Positions 1-7,070 of a stretch of DNA of 18,056 nt are shown here, piece by piece. A model generated the notes under the pieces. The model had not been told where the DNA came from. It worked only from the letters and a program-made list of their open reading frames with translations, and did not search any database. Position numbers and translations under genes: made by a program. Source of the DNA: Kordia sp045105435 (GTDB lineage: Bacteria; Bacteroidota; Bacteroidia; Flavobacteriales; Flavobacteriaceae); contig NZ_JBGCDL010000350.1 of NCBI RefSeq assembly GCF_045105435.1, forward strand, positions 1 to 18,056, in the 5' to 3' direction. Position 1 is the stretch's first letter. The number at the start of each line of letters is the position of its first letter.

Positions 1-276
1 AAAAAACCGTTAAGCCTTGATGACCGCATAAATAATTTTCAAAAGCTACAAGGGTTAGCCAATCAACGAGAACGCTTGATGCACACCTTAAATAGTCTAA
101 CCAAGTTTAAATACAATAATGGCGACTCTAGTATTTTTCTCATCCGTGATGAAAATGGCGAAGAAGTTAAAACCTCCAACACCAACCTCAGCAAGTTAGT
201 AACTAACCACGTACAAGATACCTTACTAGTCCGTAAAGATGAAATAGAAAAACAAATTCTACAATTTGAGTTGTAA
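1..276 (+). CDS. C-terminal part of an unrecognised protein (cut by the window edge)
   Basis: The frame is open from base 1 without a stop, so this is the last 91 residues of a longer protein and not a small gene starting at the internal TTG/ATG near 76-79. The visible part is hydrophilic and mostly helical, with no membrane segment. A central stretch (SSIFLIRDENGEEVKTSN) looks like a beta hairpin between two helices, and the end is rich in E, K and Q. I do not recognise the family. Its end is followed within about 20 bases by a strong terminator, so it is the last gene of its transcription unit. Being a real coding end is likely; its function is unknown. Confidence 0.7.
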   Translation, partial: KKPLSLDDRINNFQKLQGLANQRERLMHTLNSLTKFKYNNGDSSIFLIRDENGEEVKTSNTNLSKLVTNHVQDTLLVRKDEIEKQILQFEL

Positions 277-292
277 AACAACTCATTAAGAA

Positions 293-322
293 AATAGTCT
301 CTCGGATTGAGAGGCTATTTTT
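293..322 (+). terminator. Rho-independent terminator after the first gene
   Basis: AATAGTCTCTC (293-303) pairs with GAGAGGCTATT (309-319) around the loop GGATT, with one T-G wobble in an 11-pair stem. A T-run begins inside the 3' arm and continues to 322. It lies just after the stop codon at 276 and before the next start at 364, so it separates the two plus-strand genes. Confidence 0.85.
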
Positions 323-363
323 ATATTTCTACTTTTTAGTATATTTAAGAATATTTTTACAAA

Positions 364-1620
364 ATGACAACAACAGAACTAACAAGAAAGATAGCTAAAA
401 CAAAAAGCCCAAAATGGTTCAATTCTAAAGAAATACATCTTAACTACCCAGATATTAAATTCTCTCAAACATTTAAAGGGTTTGCTTCCATACATAAATT
501 CTTCTCTGATCAAGTTAGAGGCTGGCAAAACACTAAAGGGAATATTCCGAATGACTTGATGAGATCAAAAAATCACTTTATTTCGGTAAAAAAGAAAATT
601 GAAGATTTCCTTGAAAATTTCAAAGATCAACATGACAGAGATTTAAATAGCCAGTGGCGAAATGCACAAAGTATAATAACAAGAAATGATCACTTTTTTC
701 TTTACGACGTTCCAGAAACGGAATTTCTCTTAAAGACACATAAAGAATTCCCCAGTTCTTTTAATTCTGCTTATAATTTTTTAATCAATAAAAGTTCTAC
801 TCCAAGTAATAGAGACAGCTTGATTGGCTCCATGTTGGCTTATGAATTTGTATTGAATGATTTTAGTGAATTACCTCAAAGAAGAGACAAAGAGAAAAGA
901 TCTATTATTTCGCTTAGAACAAAAATGATCGATTCATTTTCCGAGTCCGAAACACAACTTAGTGACCATATAACCAATATTGAAACTCAGTATCAAGAGT
1001 ACACTCAAAAAATTGATGATTTAAAAACAGAGAAAGAAACTGACATTTCTGAATGGTTTTCCAATCATAAAGGTAATTTTTCTAAATTTCACAAAGATTC
1101 ATTAGCCAATATAAGTAAACTTGAAACAACTTATGAAAAACTTTTATCTTTAAAAAAGCCTGCTGAGCATTGGAGAGATCGAGCTAAAGCTATGAAAAAA
1201 GAAGGTTGGAAAGCAATATATTGGCTTGTAGGTTTGGTTGTTTTCACTTGTATTACTCTTTTCTTACTTTTGTGGCTAACTCCAAAAGGAGTGCTTCTAA
1301 GTTTCATCGAAGACCCAGCAAGTGCTGTTAAATGGTCGATCGTTTATGTAACATTTATTTCTTTTCTCGCTTTTGGAATACGTGCTCTTAATAAAGTAGC
1401 TTTTAGCTCTTTTCATCTTGCGCGAGATGCGGAAGAAAGAGAGCAGTTAACTTCATTTTATTTAGCTTTACAAAATGAATCTACTGTGAAAATTGATAAA
1501 GAACAAGAAATTCTCATAATGCAATCTTTGTTTAGTAGATCAGATACTGGTTTACTCAAAGACGATTCTGGTCCAAAAATGCCAAATGATTTTACAGGAA
1601 AGCTTTTTAGTTCTAAATAA
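364..1620 (+). CDS. Two-pass membrane protein, DUF6161-like
   Basis: This 418-residue protein has a long soluble N-terminal part (about 1-280), rich in charged helices with coiled-coil character around 180-265. Two membrane segments follow at about 284-306 and 323-341, then a conserved-looking cytoplasmic tail. The tail holds HLARDAEEREQLTSFYLAL (351-369) and a second block around SLFSRSDTGLL (388-398). This layout of coiled coil, two helices and a DAEER-type tail matches what I remember of the DUF6161 family, whose biochemical role is not established. There is no signal peptide. It sits between a terminator on its left and convergent small genes on its right, so it is probably transcribed alone from the 323-363 gap. 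The family call is from memory of motifs and was not searched. Confidence 0.75.
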   Translation: MTTTELTRKIAKTKSPKWFNSKEIHLNYPDIKFSQTFKGFASIHKFFSDQVRGWQNTKGNIPNDLMRSKNHFISVKKKIEDFLENFKDQHDRDLNSQWRNAQSIITRNDHFFLYDVPETEFLLKTHKEFPSSFNSAYNFLINKSSTPSNRDSLIGSMLAYEFVLNDFSELPQRRDKEKRSIISLRTKMIDSFSESETQLSDHITNIETQYQEYTQKIDDLKTEKETDISEWFSNHKGNFSKFHKDSLANISKLETTYEKLLSLKKPAEHWRDRAKAMKKEGWKAIYWLVGLVVFTCITLFLLLWLTPKGVLLSFIEDPASAVKWSIVYVTFISFLAFGIRALNKVAFSSFHLARDAEEREQLTSFYLALQNESTVKIDKEQEILIMQSLFSRSDTGLLKDDSGPKMPNDFTGKLFSSK

Positions 1621-1671
1621 AACTAATACCTAAAGTATAATTATATAAATTAAATTCTATTTCATTACTAA

Positions 1672-1938
1672 TTATTTTTTAAACATATGATGAATCATTA
1701 CAACAATAGCCTGTCTTTTGGCACTTGCAAGACTCGTTTTGAAATTAGATTTCGTTTCATTATTTTTTATCTTTCTCCCTCTATAGTATACTGACCATAT
1801 ATATTTAAAATTAGAAGTACTTTTTACACGTAAATGATAACCATCATTTGTAAAAGCTTCCTTTTTCTTTTTTGTGCCAGTCCATCTCATTACAGATAAT
1901 TTTATTTTACTATTATTATGAGTTAAATATGAATACAT
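1672..1938 (-). CDS. Small basic hypothetical protein
   Basis: The minus-strand frame can start at 1992 (106 residues, overlapping the upstream gene by 44 bases) or at 1938 (88 residues). I prefer 1938. Its ATG is preceded by AAAAAGAG, it lies 10 bases after the stop of the upstream gene at 1949, and it removes the overlap. A later ATG at 1890 is also possible. The product is lysine-rich, with a block of aromatic residues (IWSVYYRGRK) and a C-terminal helix ending in IVVMIHHMFKK. I recognise no family. It converges on the DUF6161-like gene and probably forms a short operon with the gene upstream of it. It could be a chance frame, although it is long for this composition. Confidence 0.45.
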   Translation of the reverse strand: MYSYLTHNNSKIKLSVMRWTGTKKKKEAFTNDGYHLRVKSTSNFKYIWSVYYRGRKIKNNETKSNFKTSLASAKRQAIVVMIHHMFKK

Positions 1939-1948
1939 CTCTTTTTGA

Positions 1949-2245
1949 TTATTTATATAAACTAACCCGTGTGTACACACTATATTGATCACCTCTTACA
2001 ATAGTTTGTTTTGTTTTATAGTTTTTCTTAATTACCTTTAAAACAAAAAAATCTTTCTTTTTTTCTCTAATTCGAAGCTCTCCATTTTTACTCGTCTTAA
2101 ACTCGTTTTTAGATATGATATTATTATCACTATCTAAAACTTGTATTATTGCATCACTTAGATTTTCCTTAGATACTCCATCATGTACTTGTATCGTTAT
2201 TGTAACATATAAACAATTTTCTTTGTGTGAATTTTTTGAGAGCAT
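1949..2245 (-). CDS. Small protein with a predicted beta-sandwich (carboxypeptidase-regulatory-like) domain
   Basis: This 98-residue protein alternates short hydrophobic strands with turns: VTITIQVHDGV, AIIQVLDSDNNII, GELRIREKKKDFFVLKVIKK and YSVYTRVSLYK. This is the pattern of the single Ig-like or carboxypeptidase-regulatory-like domains common in Bacteroidota surface proteins. No signal peptide follows the annotated ATG. Reading further upstream in the same frame gives a hydrophobic stretch (ILIKSTVIIALNML) before an in-frame stop at about 2324-2326, but that extension has no ATG, GTG or TTG start. The gene may therefore have lost an export signal, may use a rare start, or may truly begin at 2245. 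The next gene starts just after its stop. Confidence 0.5.
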   Translation of the reverse strand: MLSKNSHKENCLYVTITIQVHDGVSKENLSDAIIQVLDSDNNIISKNEFKTSKNGELRIREKKKDFFVLKVIKKNYKTKQTIVRGDQYSVYTRVSLYK

Positions 2246-2588
2246 ATTTAATGCAATTATTACAGTTGATTTGATAAGAATTGTCTTTAATCGCCTTATA
2301 GCTAGATATGTGCTTTCTACATACTACAGTAAAGTTTATAGAACAAAAACATGGATACCTAAAAATGTAAATAAATCAATATATGATTACAGGGAATTGT
2401 ACAGAATATTTATTACTTACATGATGATTATAAATTCTATTTTTCAAACTTGATGAGTCAAAATTAAAACATTGTTTGTGTTAAAAATAAAATTTTAAGA
2501 AAGACGTATTAATTGGTTGTATGAAGCTTTTAACTGGTAGAAAAAAGATGTTTTTTGGTATTTAATCAAAGTAAAAACGAAATGTTTT
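2246..2588. other. Gene-free stretch between a small gene pair and the response regulator
   Basis: I see no convincing gene here. A plus-strand open frame crosses into it from 2115 but is antisense to the small beta-domain gene and looks non-coding. Just past the stop of the response regulator, a weak inverted repeat, AAAAAC (2573-2578) with GTTTTT (2584-2589), could act as a poor terminator for that gene. Confidence 0.4.
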
Positions 2589-3311
2589 TTATTCTTTTAA
2601 GCCTATATATTTCAAAAAAAGTTCTTTTTTTCTTCTCGATATAGCTATCCGTTCTCCATTATCCATTACACAAAAAAAACCATCACGCTTATCAACTGAG
2701 ATTACATTTTTAATATTGACGAGTCTATTTCGGTGGACTCTAAAGAAGAGATTATTGCTCATGAGTTTTTCTTCAAAGACCTTTAAATTTGTTGATGATA
2801 AAACTTCAGTATTGTCCTTTAATTTAATTGAGGTATACTTCCCATCGGCAGTTAGATACAGGATATCATCAATTTTTATAAGGTCAATTTTATATGTAGA
2901 TTGTACAGATAAAAAGTTCCTAGCATCACCAGCAGAGTCTTTCTGTTTTATAAATGTTGAAACTTTATGAACAGCATTTATTAATTTTTGAGAATTTATT
3001 GGTTTTAAAATAAAATCAATAACATTGTAATCAAATGCCTGTAGTGCATAATCTCCATAAGCACTAATTACAATAATCTTGAAATCATAATTTTTAAAAT
3101 TATCTATCACATTAAATCCAGTAATTTCTTCTGTTAGATTTACATCTAAAAAAATAAGATCTAATTCATTATTATCAATAAGTTTAACAGCTTCTGTGTA
3201 AGAACTAGCTTCTCCTATCACATTTACTTCAGGACATAAATTTGATAATAAAAGTTTTAAAACTTGTATACTTTTCTTGTTATCATCTATAATTATAGTT
3301 TTCATATTCAT
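2589..3311 (-). CDS. LytTR-family response regulator
   Basis: This 240-residue protein combines an N-terminal receiver domain (about 3-120) with a C-terminal LytTR DNA-binding domain (about 138-238). Receiver landmarks are all present: acidic pair D9-D10, phospho-acceptor D56 in DLIFLDVNL, S83 in IIVISAYGD and K103 in ILKPI. The LytTR part has the typical blocks IDDILYLTADGKYTSI (147-162) and FFRVHRNRLVNI (189-200). Regulators of this type bind direct repeats about two helical turns apart. A second ATG two codons in is an equally good start. It is divergent from the sensor kinase gene and is very probably its partner. A candidate promoter (3417-3447) and three phased repeats (3491-3541) lie in front of it. 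Confidence 0.93.
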   Translation of the reverse strand: MNMKTIIIDDNKKSIQVLKLLLSNLCPEVNVIGEASSYTEAVKLIDNNELDLIFLDVNLTEEITGFNVIDNFKNYDFKIIVISAYGDYALQAFDYNVIDFILKPINSQKLINAVHKVSTFIKQKDSAGDARNFLSVQSTYKIDLIKIDDILYLTADGKYTSIKLKDNTEVLSSTNLKVFEEKLMSNNLFFRVHRNRLVNIKNVISVDKRDGFFCVMDNGERIAISRRKKELFLKYIGLKE

Positions 3312-3416
3312 TCTAAAAAAAATATACTTTATAATGTTAATGCAACAAATAGTTATGTATAAGTTACGCTGCTAACTATAAATAATTAACATGTTGATAT
3401 CAATATATTAAAGAAA

Positions 3417-3447
3417 CAAAAATAATGATTAGTTTTTCAAAACTCAA
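3417..3447 (-). promoter_or_regulatory. Candidate Bacteroidota-type promoter for the response regulator
   Basis: Read on the minus strand, TATTTTTG (3424-3417) matches the Bacteroidota -7 element TAnnTTTG. A TTG (3447-3445) lies 20 bases upstream of it, compatible with the -33 element. This would give a leader of roughly 100 bases before the ATG at 3311. The match is short and the region AT-rich, so it is only a candidate. Confidence 0.35.
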
Positions 3448-3490
3448 TCAATAGTCTTGACATATTTTAAAATCCTAAACAAAAGAAATA

Positions 3491-3541
3491 AACGGTTATT
3501 ATATTGACTATAATGGTTATTTACAAGCAATAAACGTTTAT
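3491..3541 (+). promoter_or_regulatory. Three 21-base-phased direct repeats, probable LytTR binding boxes
   Basis: AACGGTTAT (3491-3499), AATGGTTAT (3512-3520) and AACGTTTAT (3533-3541) start exactly 21 bases apart, i.e. two helical turns. The described LytTR target is a pair of 9-base repeats, roughly [TA][AC][CA]GTTN[AG][TG], separated by 12-13 bases, a 21-22-base period. The third box matches all positions of that rule, the first 8 of 9 and the second 7 of 9. The third is also the right half of a perfect palindrome. The placement between a LytTR regulator gene and its sensor supports autoregulation. Confidence 0.6.
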
Positions 3542-3684
3542 TTACTCAATTAAGAATGCATTTATTACGTTTTTTTTTTTGTAATTTTAAAAAAAACCAA
3601 ACCACTAGTGATAATATTCTTATGTCTATTAAATTTATATAACTACAAAAAATCATTATTCTTTTTTGGTAATTCCCCCTACAT

Positions 3685-6600
3685 ATGAATATATATATAT
3701 TAATTGTTTTAAAAAAAACAACCTGTTTTCTTTTATTATTTTTTATACACTACCACAGTTATGCACAAATAAAGCAAAACGAGACTATTCCTTTTGAAAA
3801 TTTTGGTGAAAGTAAGATAAATAAAAAAATATTACGATTTGACCAGCAAGGCTTTTTATGGTACAATGTTTTAAATGGTTTTGTGAGATATTCAGGGGAT
3901 GCAAGTCACTTTTTTGAATTTAATCATCCTTCAAAAAAAGAACTTCATACAGACTACTTTCAAGACTTTCTAATAACAGAAAAAGATTTATTGATTGCGG
4001 CTACAACGGATGGGATATTATTTTTTGACTTGAATACAGGTGAACGAAAATTGAATATATTTAAAAATGAAGATGGAACTATTCCTTCATTTAATTCAAT
4101 AAAAAAGGACCCTGAAAAGGATTTGTTTTGGTTAGGCAGTACATCATCAAAGTTTGTCTATTCCTTTTCATTAGAGACAAATACAATAAAAAAATATAAT
4201 GTTTCCCATGGAAATTATAAAGTGAAATTCGTCAAAAATAGTTGTTTAATATTGATAAATAATGAGGGTGTATTTAAAGCCAAGATTGATAAAAATAGTA
4301 ATACATTAGATGACCAAATACTGTATCATTATCGAAATACCAACACGAAAGCTGTAATCGTTGAAAATAGTACAATTATGCCTAAAGATGAAGCTGGTTT
4401 TTATCTCTATAATAATCGAAAATATACTTTCATTACACTAAAAGACATTGATTGTCAGATCATTGAAATTCCTTTCGATAATGTATTTAAATATAAAGAA
4501 AATATTAATGCCAATACATTTGAGCAAAGTGTTTTAATGCAAGACCATACCACAATTAAAGAATATGTTTTGAAAATTTCTAATTCAAAAAAGGTTTTAA
4601 AATTAGAAAAAAACGGTATTCATGTTAATAAAGTATTGACTGACCATTTTTCTACTTACGATTGCGTAGAATATGATAATTATAATCTATGGATTCCAAC
4701 TGAAAGTGGATTGGTAAAACTACCTATTGCAAAATCTCCATTTAAAAGTTTTTTAAAGAATGAAGTAAATTCTATCAGTTGTCGAAGTATTACTGAGATT
4801 GATAATCAAATAATAGTATCAACTTACAGTGGTTTTTTTAAAAAAAAACAAGATGAAAACGAGTTTAAAAAACTAAATCTAATTGGTGAAAAGGATTTGA
4901 ATCTTAAACTAGATTTTTTAAAATTAACATATGGCTTTCATAAATTAAATGATAGTATTTTGTTGACCTATGGATTTTATGATCGTAAGCTTTTTAAAAT
5001 AAATCTAAAAACTAATAATATTAAAGTCATTAATTTTAACTTAGAAACCTCATATACTCAAGGATTATCTTTTTGGGATATTGTACCTTACAGGCAACAA
5101 GAACTATTTGTAGCTAGTAACAATGGCTTGTATCGATTTACTGTTAATCCTGCTGAGAATAGTCTTGTATATGATTTAATAGAAGAAAATCAATTAAATG
5201 ATACTATAAATTTACAAAATCATAAATTAACTGCTTTACACTTTGATAAACAACATAATAATTTATGGATTGGGTCTGACAGAAAAGGGCTTTACAAGAA
5301 AAATTTAGATACTGGATCGGTAATGTTTTATTCAAAAAAAAATAGAACACTTTCTAATAATATAATTACAGATATATATCAAGATACAAATTACAATGTA
5401 TGGGTAGGAACTGAAAATGGATTACATAAATTTAATTGGAGTGGTAAATTAATCAAAGTTTATAATCAATTAAATGGTTTGCAAAATACTGTAGTAACAA
5501 AAATTCAAGAGTCTGACAATGCTATCTGGATTGGAACTTACAAAGGGTTAGCTGCTTTGAATAAAAGTACAGATGAAATTCACTTTTTTTATTCAGAAGA
5601 TGGTATATCAAACGATGAATTTAATAAAAAATCGGCGTATATAACCAAAGACGGTAAAGCCTATTTTGGAGGAATTGATGGCTTGACTTTTTTTAATCCC
5701 AAGAATATCATATTAAACAAAGAAAATTACACACTACATTTACTTGAACTCACAAAATATGATATTCAAAAAAAGGCATCTACAACAAAAAGGTTTGATT
5801 TAGACAAGCTAAAAGCAATTACGCTTCCACATGATAAAAATTATATTTCTTTAGAGTTTGGTATTGCTAATTTAGAAGTATCAAAAAATGTTACTTATCA
5901 ATATCAATTTGATGATAATCCATGGATTTTATTAGATAACAATATTTTAAGCCTTCAAGGATTAGCAGCAGGGGAGCACCACATTAAGGTAAAAGGAATT
6001 CCTAAAACAGGGATAAAAACAAATGTTTTAAATTACACTTTAATAATTGATGAAGTTTTTTATAAAAAAAAATGGTTTCAATTATTAATCATTTTTGTTA
6101 TTTGCTTGGTTGTATACTATTTTTATAAAATCAAACAAAAGCAATTTGCAAAATTGCACCAAAAAAAATTGATAGAATTAGACTTAAAGTTAAAACTTTC
6201 TTTGAATTTAATGTCACCCCATTTTATATTTAATATTTTAACTGGACTACAAACTACTACACTTATTGATGATGTATTAGAAGCTAACAAAAATTTTGAC
6301 CGTTATTCAGAGATTCTTCGGCAAACAATCGATTTGTGTAATAAAGAAAATATAATCTTACAAGAAGAAATTGCTTACATAAAAAAATATATTGAGCTAG
6401 AAAATAATTTATTAGAGTCGGATATTGAATTAATCATTGATGTAGACTCAAAAATAAGCTTGGATACTCTTAGTATTCCTACTATGATGTTACAGCCTAT
6501 TGTAGAAAATGCAATTAGACATGGATTAGTTGAAAAATGTAGAAACAAGCAATTGCATATATGTTTTCAGCTTGCAGAAGAGTTTCTAGTCATTACAGTT

Positions 6601-6804
6601 GAAGATAATGGTATTGGTAGACATGTAAATAATGATGTTAAAGGTAGAAAGTCATGGGCTACTAGCATTATTAATAATAGGATGGAAATTTACTCTCAAT
6701 TAGGAAAAGAAATGATTCTAAAAATTCATGATTTAAAAGATGTTGAAGGTAAATCAGTTGGAACTAAAGTTGAACTCAAAATTTTCACACCTTCTTCTTG
6801 TTAG
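3685..6804 (+). CDS. Periplasmic propeller / Y_Y_Y sensor histidine kinase of LytS type
   Basis: This 1039-residue protein has a signal peptide (1-27, cleavage near SYA-Q) and a long periplasmic part. In that part, two-component-regulator propeller repeats are visible, best at LWIGSDRKGLY (527-537), VWVGTENGLHKF (572-583) and IWIGTYKGLAAL (614-625). A Y_Y_Y-type beta domain follows at about 718-788, then a single membrane helix at 797-815. The cytoplasmic kinase is the His_kinase/LytS kind: phospho-acceptor H846 in LMSPHFIFN, N-box around MLQPIVENAIRHG (935-947) and ATP-lid DNGIG (974-978). The receiver and DNA-binding parts are absent and are supplied by the divergent LytTR regulator. The ligand is unknown; related propeller sensors monitor extracellular or envelope signals. 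The more N-terminal propeller blades are weak matches. Confidence 0.93.
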   Translation: MNIYILIVLKKTTCFLLLFFIHYHSYAQIKQNETIPFENFGESKINKKILRFDQQGFLWYNVLNGFVRYSGDASHFFEFNHPSKKELHTDYFQDFLITEKDLLIAATTDGILFFDLNTGERKLNIFKNEDGTIPSFNSIKKDPEKDLFWLGSTSSKFVYSFSLETNTIKKYNVSHGNYKVKFVKNSCLILINNEGVFKAKIDKNSNTLDDQILYHYRNTNTKAVIVENSTIMPKDEAGFYLYNNRKYTFITLKDIDCQIIEIPFDNVFKYKENINANTFEQSVLMQDHTTIKEYVLKISNSKKVLKLEKNGIHVNKVLTDHFSTYDCVEYDNYNLWIPTESGLVKLPIAKSPFKSFLKNEVNSISCRSITEIDNQIIVSTYSGFFKKKQDENEFKKLNLIGEKDLNLKLDFLKLTYGFHKLNDSILLTYGFYDRKLFKINLKTNNIKVINFNLETSYTQGLSFWDIVPYRQQELFVASNNGLYRFTVNPAENSLVYDLIEENQLNDTINLQNHKLTALHFDKQHNNLWIGSDRKGLYKKNLDTGSVMFYSKKNRTLSNNIITDIYQDTNYNVWVGTENGLHKFNWSGKLIKVYNQLNGLQNTVVTKIQESDNAIWIGTYKGLAALNKSTDEIHFFYSEDGISNDEFNKKSAYITKDGKAYFGGIDGLTFFNPKNIILNKENYTLHLLELTKYDIQKKASTTKRFDLDKLKAITLPHDKNYISLEFGIANLEVSKNVTYQYQFDDNPWILLDNNILSLQGLAAGEHHIKVKGIPKTGIKTNVLNYTLIIDEVFYKKKWFQLLIIFVICLVVYYFYKIKQKQFAKLHQKKLIELDLKLKLSLNLMSPHFIFNILTGLQTTTLIDDVLEANKNFDRYSEILRQTIDLCNKENIILQEEIAYIKKYIELENNLLESDIELIIDVDSKISLDTLSIPTMMLQPIVENAIRHGLVEKCRNKQLHICFQLAEEFLVITVEDNGIGRHVNNDVKGRKSWATSIINNRMEIYSQLGKEMILKIHDLKDVEGKSVGTKVELKIFTPSSC

Positions 6805-6825
6805 TATACTTTTACATACAACCAA

Positions 6826-6834
6826 AACGTTTAT
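6826..6834 (+). promoter_or_regulatory. Isolated copy of the LytTR-box 9-mer AACGTTTAT
   Basis: AACGTTTAT occurs here, 22 bases after the kinase stop codon, identical to the best box at 3533-3541. I found no convincing partner 21-22 bases away on either side, so as a single box it may be fortuitous. Confidence 0.25.
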
Positions 6835-6929
6835 CTCTATAAAATACCATTCATTCTAATATAGTGAACTCTTATTAACTTAGCCTGAGCATCCATAGTT
6901 TTTCTTATATCTTGGCTTGAGTATTTAAA

Positions 6930-6938
6930 AACGTTTAT
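6930..6938 (+). promoter_or_regulatory. Second isolated AACGTTTAT, upstream of the S8 protease gene
   Basis: An exact copy of the 9-mer lies 132 bases before the protease start codon, within AAAACGTTTATTATA. Windows 21 bases to either side match the LytTR rule at only about half of the positions. It hints that the protease could belong to the regulon of the nearby LytTR system, but spacing support is missing. Confidence 0.3.
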
Positions 6939-7070
6939 TATAACAGCAATCTCGAAGATAATGCTAATTCCATTTAAATTTCAATACATGGCATGAGATT
7001 CACTGATAGAAGCGCTTATTAATATCTATAAAACTACAAGCCGTAAAATTAAAATAAACCTTAACACATT

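Larger units (their letters stand above)
3312..3684. promoter_or_regulatory. Divergent control region between response regulator and sensor kinase
   Basis: This 373-base AT-rich gap must carry the promoters of both divergent genes. It contains a candidate minus-strand promoter (3417-3447), three direct repeats at 21-base spacing (3491-3541), a 14-base perfect palindrome AATAAACGTTTATT (3529-3542), and a run of eleven T (3570-3580) between the repeats and the kinase start. I could not identify a clear TAnnTTTG element for the kinase gene. Confidence 0.6.

Noticed and set aside
2115..2453. Plus-strand open frame of 112 codons
   Set aside because: It overlaps the small beta-domain gene on the other strand, has no domain or signal, and its composition follows the AT-rich background.
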